NCBI RefSeq assembly: GCF_025399195.1
Contig: NW_026252137.1
Coordinates: 62,001 to 126,000 of the forward strand
Reading direction: 5' to 3'
DNA: 64,000 nucleotides
DNA from: Umbelopsis ramanniana AG
Lineage: Eukaryota; Mucoromycota; Umbelopsidomycetes; Umbelopsidales; Umbelopsidaceae
Positions 1-11,692 of the stretch are shown here, in pieces; position 1 is the first letter of the stretch; each line of letters opens with the position of its first letter. Made by a program: the position numbers and the translations under genes. Below the pieces are notes generated by a model. That model was not told the DNA's origin. It worked only from the letters and a program-made list of their open reading frames with translations, and did not search any database.

Positions 1-1491
1 ACTTATTTGCGAAAGTGCCATGCCGACCAAACCACCGCTTTTATATCGCGCATTGACCCCGCTATTTTTACAAGTGAAGACCGCGAGGCTATGATACAGC
101 CTATGATCCTTGGAATATTGAAAAATCAGTTGAAAGCGGATCACCTTTCGACAGCGTTGAAAGCGTCTTGCCCCATCGTAAATAGAGATGCAGATGATTT
201 GCTCCTGGATTTGCATAAATCATGGTTAGCGGACAAAAATCAAAAGACTGAATTGATGGTAAATGACCTCAAGGTACGTAAAATCGGAAAGGACCCACTA
301 CGTAAAATTGCGCGAGCTAATGTGGTCATTGTAATCAGAATACAATTAATAAAGCTTACGACGAAGTAGAACAAGAACCTTCACAATCGGAGTTAAAACG
401 ACCACGACCATGGACAGTCAGAGAATTATCCATACTACATGCTCTTTATCCCATTCTGGATCACGATTACGATTCTTATACGTCTATCATACCAGAAAGA
501 ACAGCGTCAGTAGCTTTATGATGTGAATGACACCCAACGTTTGTACTAACGACTTTGGCGTTCTTCCAGTGCACAGATTGCTACCAAGATACAAACCGAA
601 TATGCACGAGGATATCTGGGAGATCATCAAGCCAATGATCATTATAAACAAACAAAGGCGATCCAGTATGAAGTATTTCACGACACAGCAAGCCAGATGG
701 GGTTGCTCAAGGATCGACAACCCAATCGTCAAGCGTCTAAGGTGAATGAGTCGGAGCCTGCCGTACAGATCCCTGCTCCATTCGCAACCGACGAATCTGC
801 ACCCAATGGTTCAACACTCACCGAGCCATCGTCATCCGCTGCAATAAAGCTCCCACGTCGAGCAGGACGGGGTAAAAAATCTGAATTGGTCGCAGCAGAG
901 GACGAACGAATTGGATTGACAGAACCTCGACGAGTTGGACGTTCAAGAAAATCTGATATGGCCACTGCACAGAAGGAAAAAATGACAACTACTGTAAATA
1001 CGTCACCTCGTCGTATGGGACGCCCCAGAAAATCCGACCTAGCTGATGCACAGGGGAAAGGATCAAATGCAACCGCACCTCGTCATCGTGTCGGGCGTCC
1101 GAGAAAATCCGAGCTGGCTGACGCCCCCAAGGAAGGAAGAGAGGGCATTGAATCTCGTCGAGTTGGACGACCGAGAAATTACGAGCATTTTGACCAACCA
1201 GAGGAACACACACAATCCATCGACACCACATCCCTTAGTCCTGTGGACAGTACCAGGAAATTCGAAAGCGATGGCTCAGAGCAAGAACGGTGGAGTGAGC
1301 TTACATCCCCTCGCCGTGGTGGACATTTCAAAAGAATTGAGGGCGGTAAAATAAAAAAAGCAGAGACGTTGCCCATTTCCAGTCATTCCAGGAAGACGAC
1401 AGCGGGAAAAAAGCCGACCACAGCGAGCTCCACACCTGCAAGTTCACCAGGAACACAGTCGCCACCAAATTCTTCCTGTCTAGCTTCTTGA
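1..1491 (+). CDS. SANT/Myb-like protein with AT-hook array (5' partial)
   Basis: The reading frame is open at the left edge, so the N-terminus is missing. Exons are 1-273, 339-about 514 and 570-1491; both introns have GT/AG ends and keep frame. The middle exon and start of the last encode a SANT/Myb-like segment: a PWTVRELSILHALYP helix, then a PERTAAQIATKIQTEY recognition-helix-like stretch. After it come at least five AT-hook-type repeats at roughly 847-1170, each of the form RRxGRxRKSxL (for example RRMGRPRKSDL and HRVGRPRKSEL), followed by a Ser/Thr/Lys-rich tail. AT hooks bind the minor groove of AT-rich DNA and SANT domains bind DNA or histone tails, so a nuclear chromatin or transcription role is likely. 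The exact family is not recognised. Confidence 0.75.
847..1180 (+). repeat. In-frame AT-hook repeats
   Basis: Five to six degenerate in-frame repeats encode R-R-x-G-R-x-R-K-S-[DE]-L, spaced about 20-27 codons apart. The core G-R-P-R is intact in at least three copies. A more degenerate copy (RRGGHFKRIE) lies further on, near 1312. Confidence 0.7.
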
Positions 1492-2123
1492 ATTGCTGCA
1501 CATGTCCTATTTTCATACAAACTTTCTCTTGTGCATATGTCACTTTTTTTATTTCTGAAGGTCAACATGTAGTTAAACCAAAAAAAACTCGGCATCAAGC
1601 GGGCTTGACCTGACCAACCGCACAATGCCCCAATAAACAACTTTAATGCATATAGATGTAATGGATAGAGCCCTGTAAACCAGGCCGCAATGAGCAAAGT
1701 AACATGTTTAAAGATCATATAATGGAAAATGAATCCGAGAATGTGTACAAAGTGCTACTGTACATGCAATAAATATTTTGTGCTGCAGTTTTCTGTACCT
1801 GGACTGCGAAGAAGTTTTTCAGCTTGGATGTTACGAATGTTCAACCTCCAGATTAGCCAACTTGGAGAAATGTAGAAAAACTTCCAGCAGTTCAAGACTT
1901 GATATATTCTTGTGGTACATCATATCAAGAAGCAAAGGGATCATTGAAAAAAAGAGGATATGGATTGACGTGGGTTGGACCACTTGACTGGGCACAAGCG
2001 CAGCGCAACCTGAAACTTTTTTTTCTTTTGGCGCTTTTGCAATTTTTTTGGCCAGAAAAGCCGGCGATTTTGGGCATCTTCTGCGCCATCTTTCTTTCTC
2101 TCACCCCGCGCAATTTTTTATTC
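1492..2123. other. Intergenic, 3' end of AT-hook gene and HMG-gene promoter
   Basis: I see no convincing gene; short ORFs here lack family resemblance. The right part is T-rich and holds the E2F-like site listed separately. Confidence 0.6.
2026..2034 (+). promoter_or_regulatory. E2F-like site upstream of HMG gene
   Basis: TTTTGGCGC matches the E2F core TTTSGCGC and lies 90 bp upstream of the HMG-box start codon. Its function is inferred from sequence only. Confidence 0.35.
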
Positions 2124-2875
2124 ATGACATCCAAACCTTCCGACTCTCTCAAGCAAGAGGTAAATCACGTTCCTTTTATCGTGTCATCACGCGACTGCAC
2201 CCCAAATAATAATCCTTCCATCCTTTTACCTTAGCTTACTGTTGCTCTGGAAGCTGCAGCACAGAGCTTGCTCGCTACCGCCGAACTGATCAAGAAGGTT
2301 GGCTCACTGGAAGTCACTGCCGCTTCGGAATTGGAAGACGGAAAGAAGAAGAGCAAGCCTAAGGATCCCAATGCCCCCAAGCGACCTCCCGGTAGCTACT
2401 TCCTTTTCTCCAATGACCGTCGTTCTAAGTTGACCAGCGAGAAACCCAACTTGAATCACAAGGAGATAACGGCTCTTTTGTCCGATGAATGGAGTAAACT
2501 TGGTGAAAAGCAGAAAAAGGTAAGGGGGAGTAAGCATTACGAATGAACGAACGTGTACTGACTATGGTGTGGTTACAGGCATGGACACAAAAGGCAGCTA
2601 CTGCAATGGAGAGTCATAAGAAGGAACTGGCAGCCTACAAGGCAAAACATGCTGATGCATCCGATGAATCGTCCCCAGTGGTTGAAGAGAAGAAAGAAGA
2701 ACCCACCAAGGGAAAGAAGCGAACAAAGGCTGAGCCAAAGGTAGAAGTCGAAGAAAAGACTGAGGAAGAGCCAAAGAAGAAGCGAGGACGACAATCAGCA
2801 AAGGAATCCAAGCCAGCTGCCAAAGAAACTGCTGCCACCACCAAGAAAGCATCCAAGGCCAAGAAATCTTCTTAA
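2124..2875 (+). CDS. HMG-box chromatin protein
   Basis: Three exons (2124-2159, 2235-2519, 2579-2875) give 205 aa. The first exon is only 12 codons and is joined by a GT-AG intron in phase 0. Residues about 57-130 form one HMG box starting DPNAPKRPPGSYFLF, the signature of Nhp6/HMGB proteins that bend DNA without strong sequence specificity. Before it is a roughly 45-residue helical segment (LTVALEAAAQSLLATAELIKK within it) absent from yeast Nhp6, reminiscent of the two-domain layout of Hmo1. The tail alternates acidic and lysine-rich blocks with a KKRGRQS AT-hook-like element. Likely an abundant nuclear architectural protein. The exact ortholog (Nhp6, Hmo1 or HMGB) cannot be fixed from sequence reading alone. 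Confidence 0.9.
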
Positions 2876-3772
2876 ATACCGCCCGCCCGCCCTTTTGTAT
2901 ATTTATTTGCGACCTTGACGGCCCTCCTAGCCAGGAGAGACAAATGAAAGAACGATCCAAAAAATCCAACCCACCCACCCTGCCATCCCACAGAATCACC
3001 TCCCCATCTTCTCTCCTGCCATCAGAGTAACAAGAAAACGAAAAATAATGACTATCTATATTTGTGACCATCTTATCGCTATTAAAGTTATGTGAATTGT
3101 ATTGAGTTGTTCTGTTCGCTTGACATGAGTAGCAGCGATCTTGGAATGAGGTAGTGGCCACGTTCAAGGGGGAGGTTTCATGTGCAGTGGGAATTCTTTT
3201 TCTACAGGACAGGAAATTGGCTATGAAGGGACCAACGCTGGCTGCATGCCACAATGGACCGACCGACCCTGAGTGTCCTGAAATGTCTGATCTGATGTAA
3301 TGACCCTTCCTTGCCTTTCGGTTCACCGTCTGATTGCTCTCGTATATGCATATTTGTCCTCTTCGTGGTTCAAGCTTTTTAATATATCAATGCGTACGGA
3401 CGATCAGCTGGTTCATTATTCTCCATATGTCGTAATGATCATCATCCACTGCGAAACTGCTTGACAATCTCAAACACCATCAGTGGCACACCCTACTTCT
3501 CACCAGTTTCGGAACACGCTTCATCCAACCAATCGATTCCTATGAAAACTTTTTTGTTAGCCCGCTGCTGGTGTCACTACAGTGAGCAGACAATTCTTCA
3601 GAACCAGTATGATGTTACAAGGAAGTCGACTAGATTGACGTCCATGCAATAGCTTTTACAATTGGTAGCTAAAGGCGACTGGAATGGGATGAGGTGTACG
3701 CGCAAGAGGTAGAAAGGCTGAATGGTGGTGGCCAAGCCTCAACGGTTGGTCTGTTCAAGGAAGCGTATTTGA
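2876..3772. other. Intergenic downstream of HMG gene
   Basis: It contains the HMG 3' UTR region and no ORF with family resemblance. I see nothing else in it. Confidence 0.6.
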
Positions 3773-4267
3773 TCATTGCTTAGACCGACGCGAGATCACT
3801 TCAATATTAAAGAATTGAGAGGAATGTAGTGAATCCTCTTGTTGTTTCAAGTGGGGCTGGCTATCTGTACTGTGTTTGACCATGTACGTCATGCAACACT
3901 CTCATCTTCTGCACAGCCGCATTGCCCTCACATCAGCTAGGACACGGCTTTAAACGTACCAGTGAATATAGGCTGGAAGAACGCAAGTCTTGGGGATAAA
4001 GACACGTTCCAGGCCATCTGCACAGTGGTCGATGAGCCAGCCAGCCCCCTTGACAATGGTTAAGGGCTGGGAGTCTAGCACCAGCTTATCAAATGAATCT
4101 ATGCATGACACCACGACGGCAGAAAGTTCTAACGACTCTCTCCACTCCATAAGCCTATTAGGACTTGTATTAGTCGTGTATGACACATCAAAAGATGCGG
4201 CGCTTCGCACTTCATCGGCGACCGTTTCATCGGAGTGTCGTTCGCTGAGCAAGATTTGAATAATCAC
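3773..4267 (-). CDS. Possible small unknown gene, start not found
   Basis: On the minus strand a 102-codon open frame (4267-3960) can be spliced in phase by a GT-AG intron (3959-3870) to 3869-3773, giving about 134 aa ending SRRSKQ. The first codon of the open stretch is GTG, and an in-frame TAA lies about 20 nt upstream. The true start therefore would need another exon, or this is a remnant. Residue composition looks coding (for example GAGWLIDHCADGLERVF), but I recognise no family. If real, it is transcribed divergently from RNR2 and shares its MCB/E2F-bearing promoter. Confidence 0.3.
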
Positions 4268-4310
4268 GGCGCGTTTATTGTAAAATTAGAATTTAAGGTG
4301 CAAATTCCAA

Positions 4311-4356
4311 ACGCGTAGGCGCGAAAAAGCGAGTCACGTGTCGCGCGATTATAAAT
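4311..4356 (+). promoter_or_regulatory. RNR2 promoter: MCB, E2F-like site, E-box, TATA
   Basis: Within 46 bp lie ACGCGT (4311-4316, the MluI cell-cycle box), an overlapping E2F-like GGCGCGAAAA (4317-4326), CACGTG (4335-4340), the palindrome TCGCGCGA (4341-4348) and TATAAAT (4350-4356). MBF/E2F factors drive S-phase genes, including ribonucleotide reductase, in fungi and animals. Position is 84-129 bp before the RNR2 ATG. Confidence 0.65.
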
Positions 4357-4439
4357 TGGAAGGGCACAAATTTTTGCTGCGCTACGGTTTTCCTAGACTT
4401 TCAAACACGTCTTCTTTCCTCCAACACATATAATTCTAA

Positions 4440-5902
4440 ATGGCTGCCTCTATTGACAAGACTTCAAACCTTCTTTCTGAGATGACTCTTACTGACTCTG
4501 AGAAGCCCAGTGTCCACTTCACTCAGCAGCTTGCCAAGAAGGAGAACAGCGAAGTCGCTAAGATTCGTTTGGAAGAACCTATCCTCAAACCCAACCCCAG
4601 ACGTTTCGTTCTCTTCCCTATCAAGTATCATGAGGTATGCAATGGTTTGGGGCTTTAAGGACGCGAATTCATTCGTGTTATCGCGCGCGGAACGCGTGGA
4701 CCCTACATTCGGTGCCTAACACTATCTTTAATTCTATTTCAGGTGTGGCAATTCTACAAGAAGGCCGAAGCTTCTTTCTGGACTGCTGAAGAGATTGACC
4801 TTTCCAAGGATCAGAATGATTGGGACAATCGCTTGACCAAGGATGAACGTTACTTCATCTCCCATGTCCTTGCATTCTTTGCTTCTTCTGATGGCATTGT
4901 CAATGAGAATCTCGTCGAGCGATTCTGTGGTGAAGTCCAAATCCCTGAAGCCAAGTGCTTCTACGGCTTCCAAGTTATGATGGAGAATGTTCACGCTGAG
5001 ACCTACTCACTTCTCATCGATACCTACATCAAGGACTCTCAAGAGAAAGAGTATCTGTTTGACGCTATTGATACCAGTATGTATATTTGACCCATCTCCC
5101 AAACAATCCAACTGAACCGGGCCATCCCTCTCTGTCAATGGCTTGTGGTGTACAATTCATGCGCTGTGAATGAAAAAATATCACGAACGCGTACTGATGT
5201 TGAAATTCGTACTACCCATTCACGCGCGTAAATTCGCCTAGCCATGGGATGAGGGGGTCGGTCCAGTTGGTAGACGCCTTTTGTTGTTCCATTCATTTTA
5301 CTGACGTCACATGTTTCACTTCCATCTCAGTTCCCTGCATTACCAAGAAGGCTGCCTGGGCTTTCAAGTGGATCTCCAGCAACGACTCCTTTGCTGAACG
5401 TTTGATTGCTTTCGCTGCTGTCGAAGGTATCTTCTTCTCTGGCTCCTTTGCCTCCATCTTCTGGCTCAAGAAGCGTGGTCTCATGCCTGGCTTGACCTTC
5501 TCCAACGAACTGATCTCTCGTGACGAAGGCTTGCACACTGACTTTGCTTGTCTCCTCTTCTCTCTCCTCCGCAACCAACCTAGCAAGGAACGTGTCAAGA
5601 TGATCATCATGGAAGCTGTTGAGATTGAGCAAGAGTTCTTGAGCGATGCTTTGCCTGTTGCCCTCATTGGCATGAACTCCGTCCTTATGTGCCAATACAT
5701 TGAATTCGTTGCCGATCGTCTTTTAGTGTCCTTGGGTTGTGAGAAGCACTACAAGGTCACCAACCCCTTCGACTTCATGGATATGATCTCCCTCCAAGGC
5801 AAGACCAACTTCTTCGAGAAGCGTGTGTCTGACTACCAACGCGCTGGTGTCATGAACAAGGACAAGAGCGAGAAGGACTTCACTCTTGAAGCCGACTTCT
5901 AA
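4440..5902 (+). CDS. RNR2: Ribonucleoside-diphosphate reductase small subunit (R2)
   Basis: Exons 4440-4634, 4743-5076 and 5331-5902 give 366 aa. This is the class Ia R2 subunit that houses the di-iron/tyrosyl-radical cofactor and works with the R1 subunit to make dNTPs. All expected ligands are seen: Asp115 in SSDGIVNEN, Glu146 and His149 in ENVHAETY, radical Tyr153, Glu208 in AAVEGIFF, Glu242 and His245 in RDEGLH. The C-terminus FTLEADF is the R1-docking tail. The N-terminus is slightly shorter than yeast Rnr2. Introns of 108 and 254 bp are larger than the local norm, and each contains an ACGCGT motif like that in the promoter. The start is the only ATG before a conserved N-terminal region. 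Confidence 0.97.
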
Positions 5903-6213
5903 GCAACTCAATGCCGCCTCCCTGGCGTTATGCTGTACCGTTTCTGTTTCTTTAATTTATGTTTTTGCCTTTACACTTCTTTGTATATAGAAATACCAGA
6001 TCTCTCATTCTTCACATACGTGCAGATGCGCACACTCACTGATATTCCCCCCCCCCACTTTTGTAGTTTTACCCCTCGAAATAAATTCAGTTTAAGCAAA
6101 AATACAACGGCGCGAATCTATTCATGAATGTAATGTAAATGTCATTTATTATTTATGATGTATGTAAGATGGCATAGTGCGAACTATGGGTAAATATCTA
6201 AAGAGGGTGGTTT
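5903..6213. other. Convergent 3' spacer RNR2 / reductase-acyltransferase
   Basis: This is the 3' UTR space of two converging genes, with a C-tract near 6046-6056. No gene is seen. Confidence 0.6.
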
Positions 6214-9200
6214 CTACGATGTGGAGGAGGATTTTTGAAGGTTGTATGCTTCCGACACTCTGCGGATAGACTTTCCAGAAGCATCCAAAGTGGTATTAGA
6301 AGCGCTACCCTGGCGCAATGCATAGACAAGTTGGACCATGTCTTCCTCCTGTTCGACCAGCTGGTGGCCACGACGTTGAGCAAAGCTAGTATCGCTGTTG
6401 GCGCGTAGGATGCCCTTGATTTGCTTTTGGCATTTGTTGAACACCTGGGCATTCTGGAAGCTCTCACGCTGAGACGCCGCACCAAGTCGATAAGAATCAA
6501 TCTGCTGGCATAGATCCGCCATATTGGAGTTGGCTCGGTTCATTTGGATTTGCGCCATAAGCGCTCGCATCATGCCTTCCGGGTCCACAGGCGATACCGG
6601 AGTCGCTCCTCCTTCGCTGTTCTGTCCATTCAGTTCAATGAGAGTCTCACTGGTGGAGATACCCAACTCGTGCAACAGCATCTGGGCATCAGGCGACAAT
6701 TTTTCCTTGGCTTGCGTTTCAGACACAAATCCAAGTGCCATGAAGACATCTACTGCGGTGCGACTGGCTTCCGTGGAGAGAACTTCACGATAGATAGTTC
6801 GCCGTCCGCTAATCAGGTGCGTAGCAATCCATTGGCAAAGAAGTGGTACAATGCTACGAGGCAGTGATGGAACTGCTTCTAGAGCAGACAGTGAGCACGA
6901 TGTAATCCAGTAAGCATCCACTGTAGGATAGACCAACGAGGCCAAGAAGATGAGGCGCTCATATTGCAATGCATCTGTTTCCAATCCCACCGCCAAAATG
7001 AGTTCGCTGGGCTTGCTGGAGTCGATTTTGATGATACCTTTGGCCACAAAAGAGTCGAGAATGGATGCAAATTTCTAAACCGAAGAGGTAGAGGTTTTAG
7101 TAAACATGTCAGGAAATGCCACACTAACCATTCCAAACCCCCCACCCTTTTAAAAAGCCTTACCTCGTCAATGTCCCATTTAATGACAAATTCTTGCTCA
7201 AACATCTGAACAAGGAACCGGAATCGATCCATGATTTCCTCCTTGGCAACCGTAGCAGATGTGAATGACAAGTACACCACAGAGAAGAACGCCTCACATA
7301 GGAAAGGATCAACAATTTGGTTGGCATGGTATGACAAGGTCATCACATTGTCGGCGTGGTCGTTCACCCGAATATTGGTCTCGTCGTTCACTTCCCTTCC
7401 TTCTATGATGAGGTTTCGTTGTTCATCTAATATTTTGAAGGCATTGAAGATGATCGCGTCTAGATCTTGACCGTCTACGATCGTTTACCATTAGTACCAA
7501 CGTCGATGAAAATGAGATATTGTCCATTTTACAGCTTTTCTTACCTTGCCAATCCAACTTTAATCCACGCTGCTTGATCTCTGTGCAAAGCCATTCTAAC
7601 AAATCTCGTATTTTGCCTGAATTTACCCCAAAAAAAAAAAAAAAATGGAGGTCAGTCAAGGGCATCTCGAAGCTAAACTTGCAAGGGCCAGCCGATCACT
7701 TACCCAGATGGACACCACCAGTGGCTCTTCCATACAAAATAATAGCTGAAACAAGACCGACAGGAGAAATAATGAGAGCATCCCGTTGATTCTGTTGAAT
7801 GTTCTTGGTTATCTTCTGAACCATGGCCTCATCCTCGGCAAGAGCTCCAAACACAGGCAACTTGAGGGTGCTGTTGACTTCCGCGGCCATGTTTTGGACA
7901 CTAATCACCTCGCCAAAACCAACAAGGGCCCGGCCGTAACGGCCATGGCTAGCTTGGTTACCTTCCAAGGTCTTCTGACGTTTGTCCATTGCTTCACTGG
8001 GTCGGGTGACACCTCGCATAGGAAGACGCAGCGATGTTGCTTGAGATTGTGGACGTTGATCAAGGACTTCATCCACCAATGTGGAAAGCTCAGGAATCTT
8101 TTCATAAGTGATATTGATAGGAACAAAAACGACATCTTTTTGACCGACAAGACCCTCTGGGTTGGGAGAGCTGGGGGAAATAGGCGAAGCAGGCGCAGTG
8201 TCGGAGTCCATAGAGTGTTGTGAAAGTCGACTTTGATTATGCTGGAGGGCAGCTTCCAAAATCATGCTAACCAGGCCATCAGGGTACGAAGCTTGAGGCT
8301 TGCCGGTACGTGAACGAGCTGTCTCAAGGACAAAAGAGAGTGCGCCATGTTCACGCAGTAAAACTTGCGTGTAAGCGGCTGTGACGGCAGAGTTCAAAGG
8401 AGACCTGGCTTTGGCATTACGCTTAATGTAGAAGGCACCAGCAAGTCGGAATACATCTGATAACGGACCGAGGCCACCCATGAATTCGTCGCATGCCAAG
8501 GCGGGTACTGGCAACTGATATCGAATGACGGTATACCACACCATCAATGGGTCTAAGACAGTCTTGTAGACTGGTACATATACAACTCGCTTTCCTTGAA
8601 TAGCTTGTCGTACCTTTGCGATATCCTGTTCTTGCACACGAACACTTTCAAACATGTCACCGAGCAGGCTCTTGAGGAACGATCCAGCGAACCAAACGTA
8701 AGAGAGTTGAGTGCGCTCTCTCATTCGCAAGAGAATTTTCTAAGGCGAGGGTAAAAAAAAAATGTAAGACATTATAACGTACAGCGGCTGACTACGGATG
8801 GTTCTAAGGCATGAGAACGCTCTCTTAACTTACCATGGCTTCATTAATTCCGGTTTGCTGTGGAACGCCAGCATTTTGGACAATTTGCTTGAGACTAGCG
8901 CCAACACGTTTGTCGTTCAGAACAAGCACTTTGACAGCCTCATCATTGTCGCCAATTTTGACTCTCCAGCGACCAAGTTCGGTGCTGCCGTCTGGAGCAT
9001 CCTTTGTCAATACATCCTCACACCAATCAGCCAGAGCATCATCCAGATCAGTCAGCCATTCCTCGTCGTGTTTCTTCACAGCTTCCGCTTCTAAGGCGTT
9101 CTTGGGTCGTATTTGCCCATGGTTAGGCTTGATGACAGCATCTTCCACATGGGAAACCATGCGTTCTATACGCTGGTTAACCTGGGCAAGGGAGAAGATG

Positions 9201-11579
9201 GCGCTGTGGATTCGACGGTCAATAACGAGCTGATGCAACGTATTTCCTTGATACAATAGCGTAGCGCGAGGTCGAATGGCACAATCCCAACCAGCCGGCA
9301 AATTGTTGTTGCGAAGGCCAGTTTCTTGACCAACATAGTAGTGGACACCATAACTAGCATCCAGGAGATACGATTTCCAGAATGTTGGGCCAGCATCATC
9401 AGGTATAATATCTTGCAAGTCATAGTCGCCTCGGTTGTCAGCTTGACTTAACAGAAGTTTCAACTCGCGTACATGGTGATCCAGGAAAACGGCTGACTGG
9501 CGTGCAAATCCCTTGGTTCCTTCAGATAGCTTGGACGCTTTCTCAATAATGCGGCTCAATCTCTGAGAGCTACGTTTAGGTATACCCGTCAAGGCATCTC
9601 CGCTGCTAGTAGGTACACTACCCACCATACTGGTCAAGGTACGCATCATAGTACGTGCACGGGAGAGACCACCCGAGTTAGGAGGAGGTGAGAAATACGC
9701 TTGAGAAGTAGGAATGACCACTGAGGTTGCTCGTGTCCAATATTCACGGATGATATCATAGCCATCACGACAAGAAATTGGGTCCAATGACTGTACTGAG
9801 ACATTGTAAATGTAAGGGAAATAGGTGGTATCTTTGGCTTCGAAGTTTTGGGAGAGAGGACGAGATGATCGAGACGTTGCGGTGGATGATCGCTGATAGC
9901 TCGGAGAAGTGACACTGGAAGGAGGTCTTGTAGAATCATTGGATACCGAACCAGCAAGAGAAGGTGGGCGTGTAACTTGATCTGTAGAGGAATGAATGTA
10001 CTCGGGGTAGGGAGGGATGAATTCAGTACCGGGAGCTTTGATGGAAGCAGCGCATCCGAGTATCAAGCGAACGACGTAATCAACAGGCACAATGTCCAAG
10101 AGGTTGTCTCCATCACTCGCTTGAATTGGCAGCATTCCTTTGCCAATGAGTAGAATCATGCCACACGGGCCAGCAACGCTATCGGCCCATCCAACCAATG
10201 GTTCGGAGACAGCAGCACCAACAGCGCTGATACGCATGATGGCGATGGGATATTGTTCTCGTGTACCATTTTCTTCATGAACACGTTTCGATTCAGCTCG
10301 CTTCAACAGTAAATGCTCAGCAAGTGCCTTTGTGTATAAATAAGTATTGGGAAAGTATTGCAAGACTCGTTGGGTCATTTGAGTCATCTCTTCCACGTCC
10401 ATGCCGAGAGTTTGGTTCAAAAGAGTCTCTGGATCCCCCAAACCCAATGGGTATATGCGTTCTTGTACTGGTGAACCTGATGCTGACGAATAATCATTTG
10501 GTGTAGTGGCTGGAGACAAGTGAACAAACGATTTCATATGTGCACATTCATCCGCTAAATCCATCAACCGCATTGTTCCAATTGCATTCGTCTGTTGGGG
10601 GGGGGGGAAAAGTCAGCTATGTTGCCTGCCATGTATGTATAGTAGATCCTTTGTAAACAAACATTGCTTACCATTGTTGCGGTATCCAATCGTTCTTTTC
10701 CGTCAATGCTGGCGGCACAGTGTATTACCACATTGACGTTCTTGATAATGGCAGCTCGGTCGGCATCAGACAGGCCTAAAGATGGCGAGTTCAAATCACC
10801 CACTACGACCTGGACTTTTTCCTTGATCAATCGATCAAATGCTGTAGCTCCAAACGTTCTCCGGAGGTTGACAAAAGCCTATGTGCAAAAAAGTAACAAG
10901 GTTAAATATTCGTGTTGGGAGAATTGGATAAAGGCTGCTGTCGTTTGATCCAGTGACTCACTTTATTTGAAAGTACTTCTTGATGCAATCGATCGGATGG
11001 ACGAGAAGTAGATTTACGATGCGTTCCAGACGGACGAATCAAGACATATATTTTCTCAATCGGTTCGTGCAGTGACTTTAGCAGTTTCCATAAAACGGCT
11101 TTTCCTATAAAGCCTGTGACACCGGTAATCAGAATGGATTTCTCATTGTAGAACTGAGAAAGAGCTACGAATGAGAGCGTCTCTTCATCCTGAATGATAC
11201 TTTCGGGTAACTTTCTCGAAGAAGCTTGAGTAGGGGTGGTTTGCTTGCTATCTGCAGTAGCATGTGTCTTTGGTTGCTGCTCAGGGTCTTCATCGGATTC
11301 CAGTGAATTTTTTCCATACTCAATGGTTTCGATGCGATGAAGATCATCCGAATCATCGCTGTCGATATGATGGTCACCGTTGGCCACTTCGAGGTCTTTG
11401 GCCACATCGTTGCCATCATCCAGCGAAAGAGGAGCTTCGGTTTCCCAATCTTTATGGTCAATGGTCTTTACAATGTCAAAGACAGTGGGGGAATCTGGAG
11501 TGTTTGGAGCCGTAAGGGCCAAGTTCTCACTCTCCATGTCAGGATTGGTGATGGAGATGGTTGGCACAGTACCGGCCAT
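6214..11579 (-). CDS. Fatty acyl-CoA reductase fused to GNPAT-like acyltransferase
   Basis: Seven exons (11579-10962, 10878-10672, 10591-8834, 8739-7704, 7616-7545, 7474-7164, 7074-6214) give 1620 aa, all in phase. The N-terminal about 145 residues are acidic and disordered. A fatty acyl-CoA reductase module follows, with the Rossmann motif GVTGFIG (about 152-158) and catalytic YLYTK (Tyr359, Lys363). A FAR_C-like region follows. From about residue 862 a GPAT/DHAPAT-type acyltransferase begins, with GAFYIKR (about 962), ETARSRTGK and PINITYEK matching family motifs II-IV. Motif I reads PVYKTVLD where the family has HxxxxD, so the catalytic His is Tyr919. The reductase makes fatty alcohols; the animal counterparts FAR1 and GNPAT are the first ether-lipid enzymes. 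The C-terminus SSSTS is not a PTS1. The start is the first in-frame ATG. Confidence 0.85.
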
Positions 11580-11692
11580 GACGAGGATTTGCACAAAGGT
11601 GAGCAGGCACACAAGAGAAAAATCCACGTTAGGTAAAGACAAGCCTTTTTATGACAAAAACTACAGCTGAATTTTTTTACATAGGAAGGAAT

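Noticed and set aside
10597-10607. G11 run as a possible assembly error or G-quadruplex
   Set aside because: On the coding strand it is the C-rich polypyrimidine tract of a normal acceptor; a single G-run cannot form a quadruplex alone.
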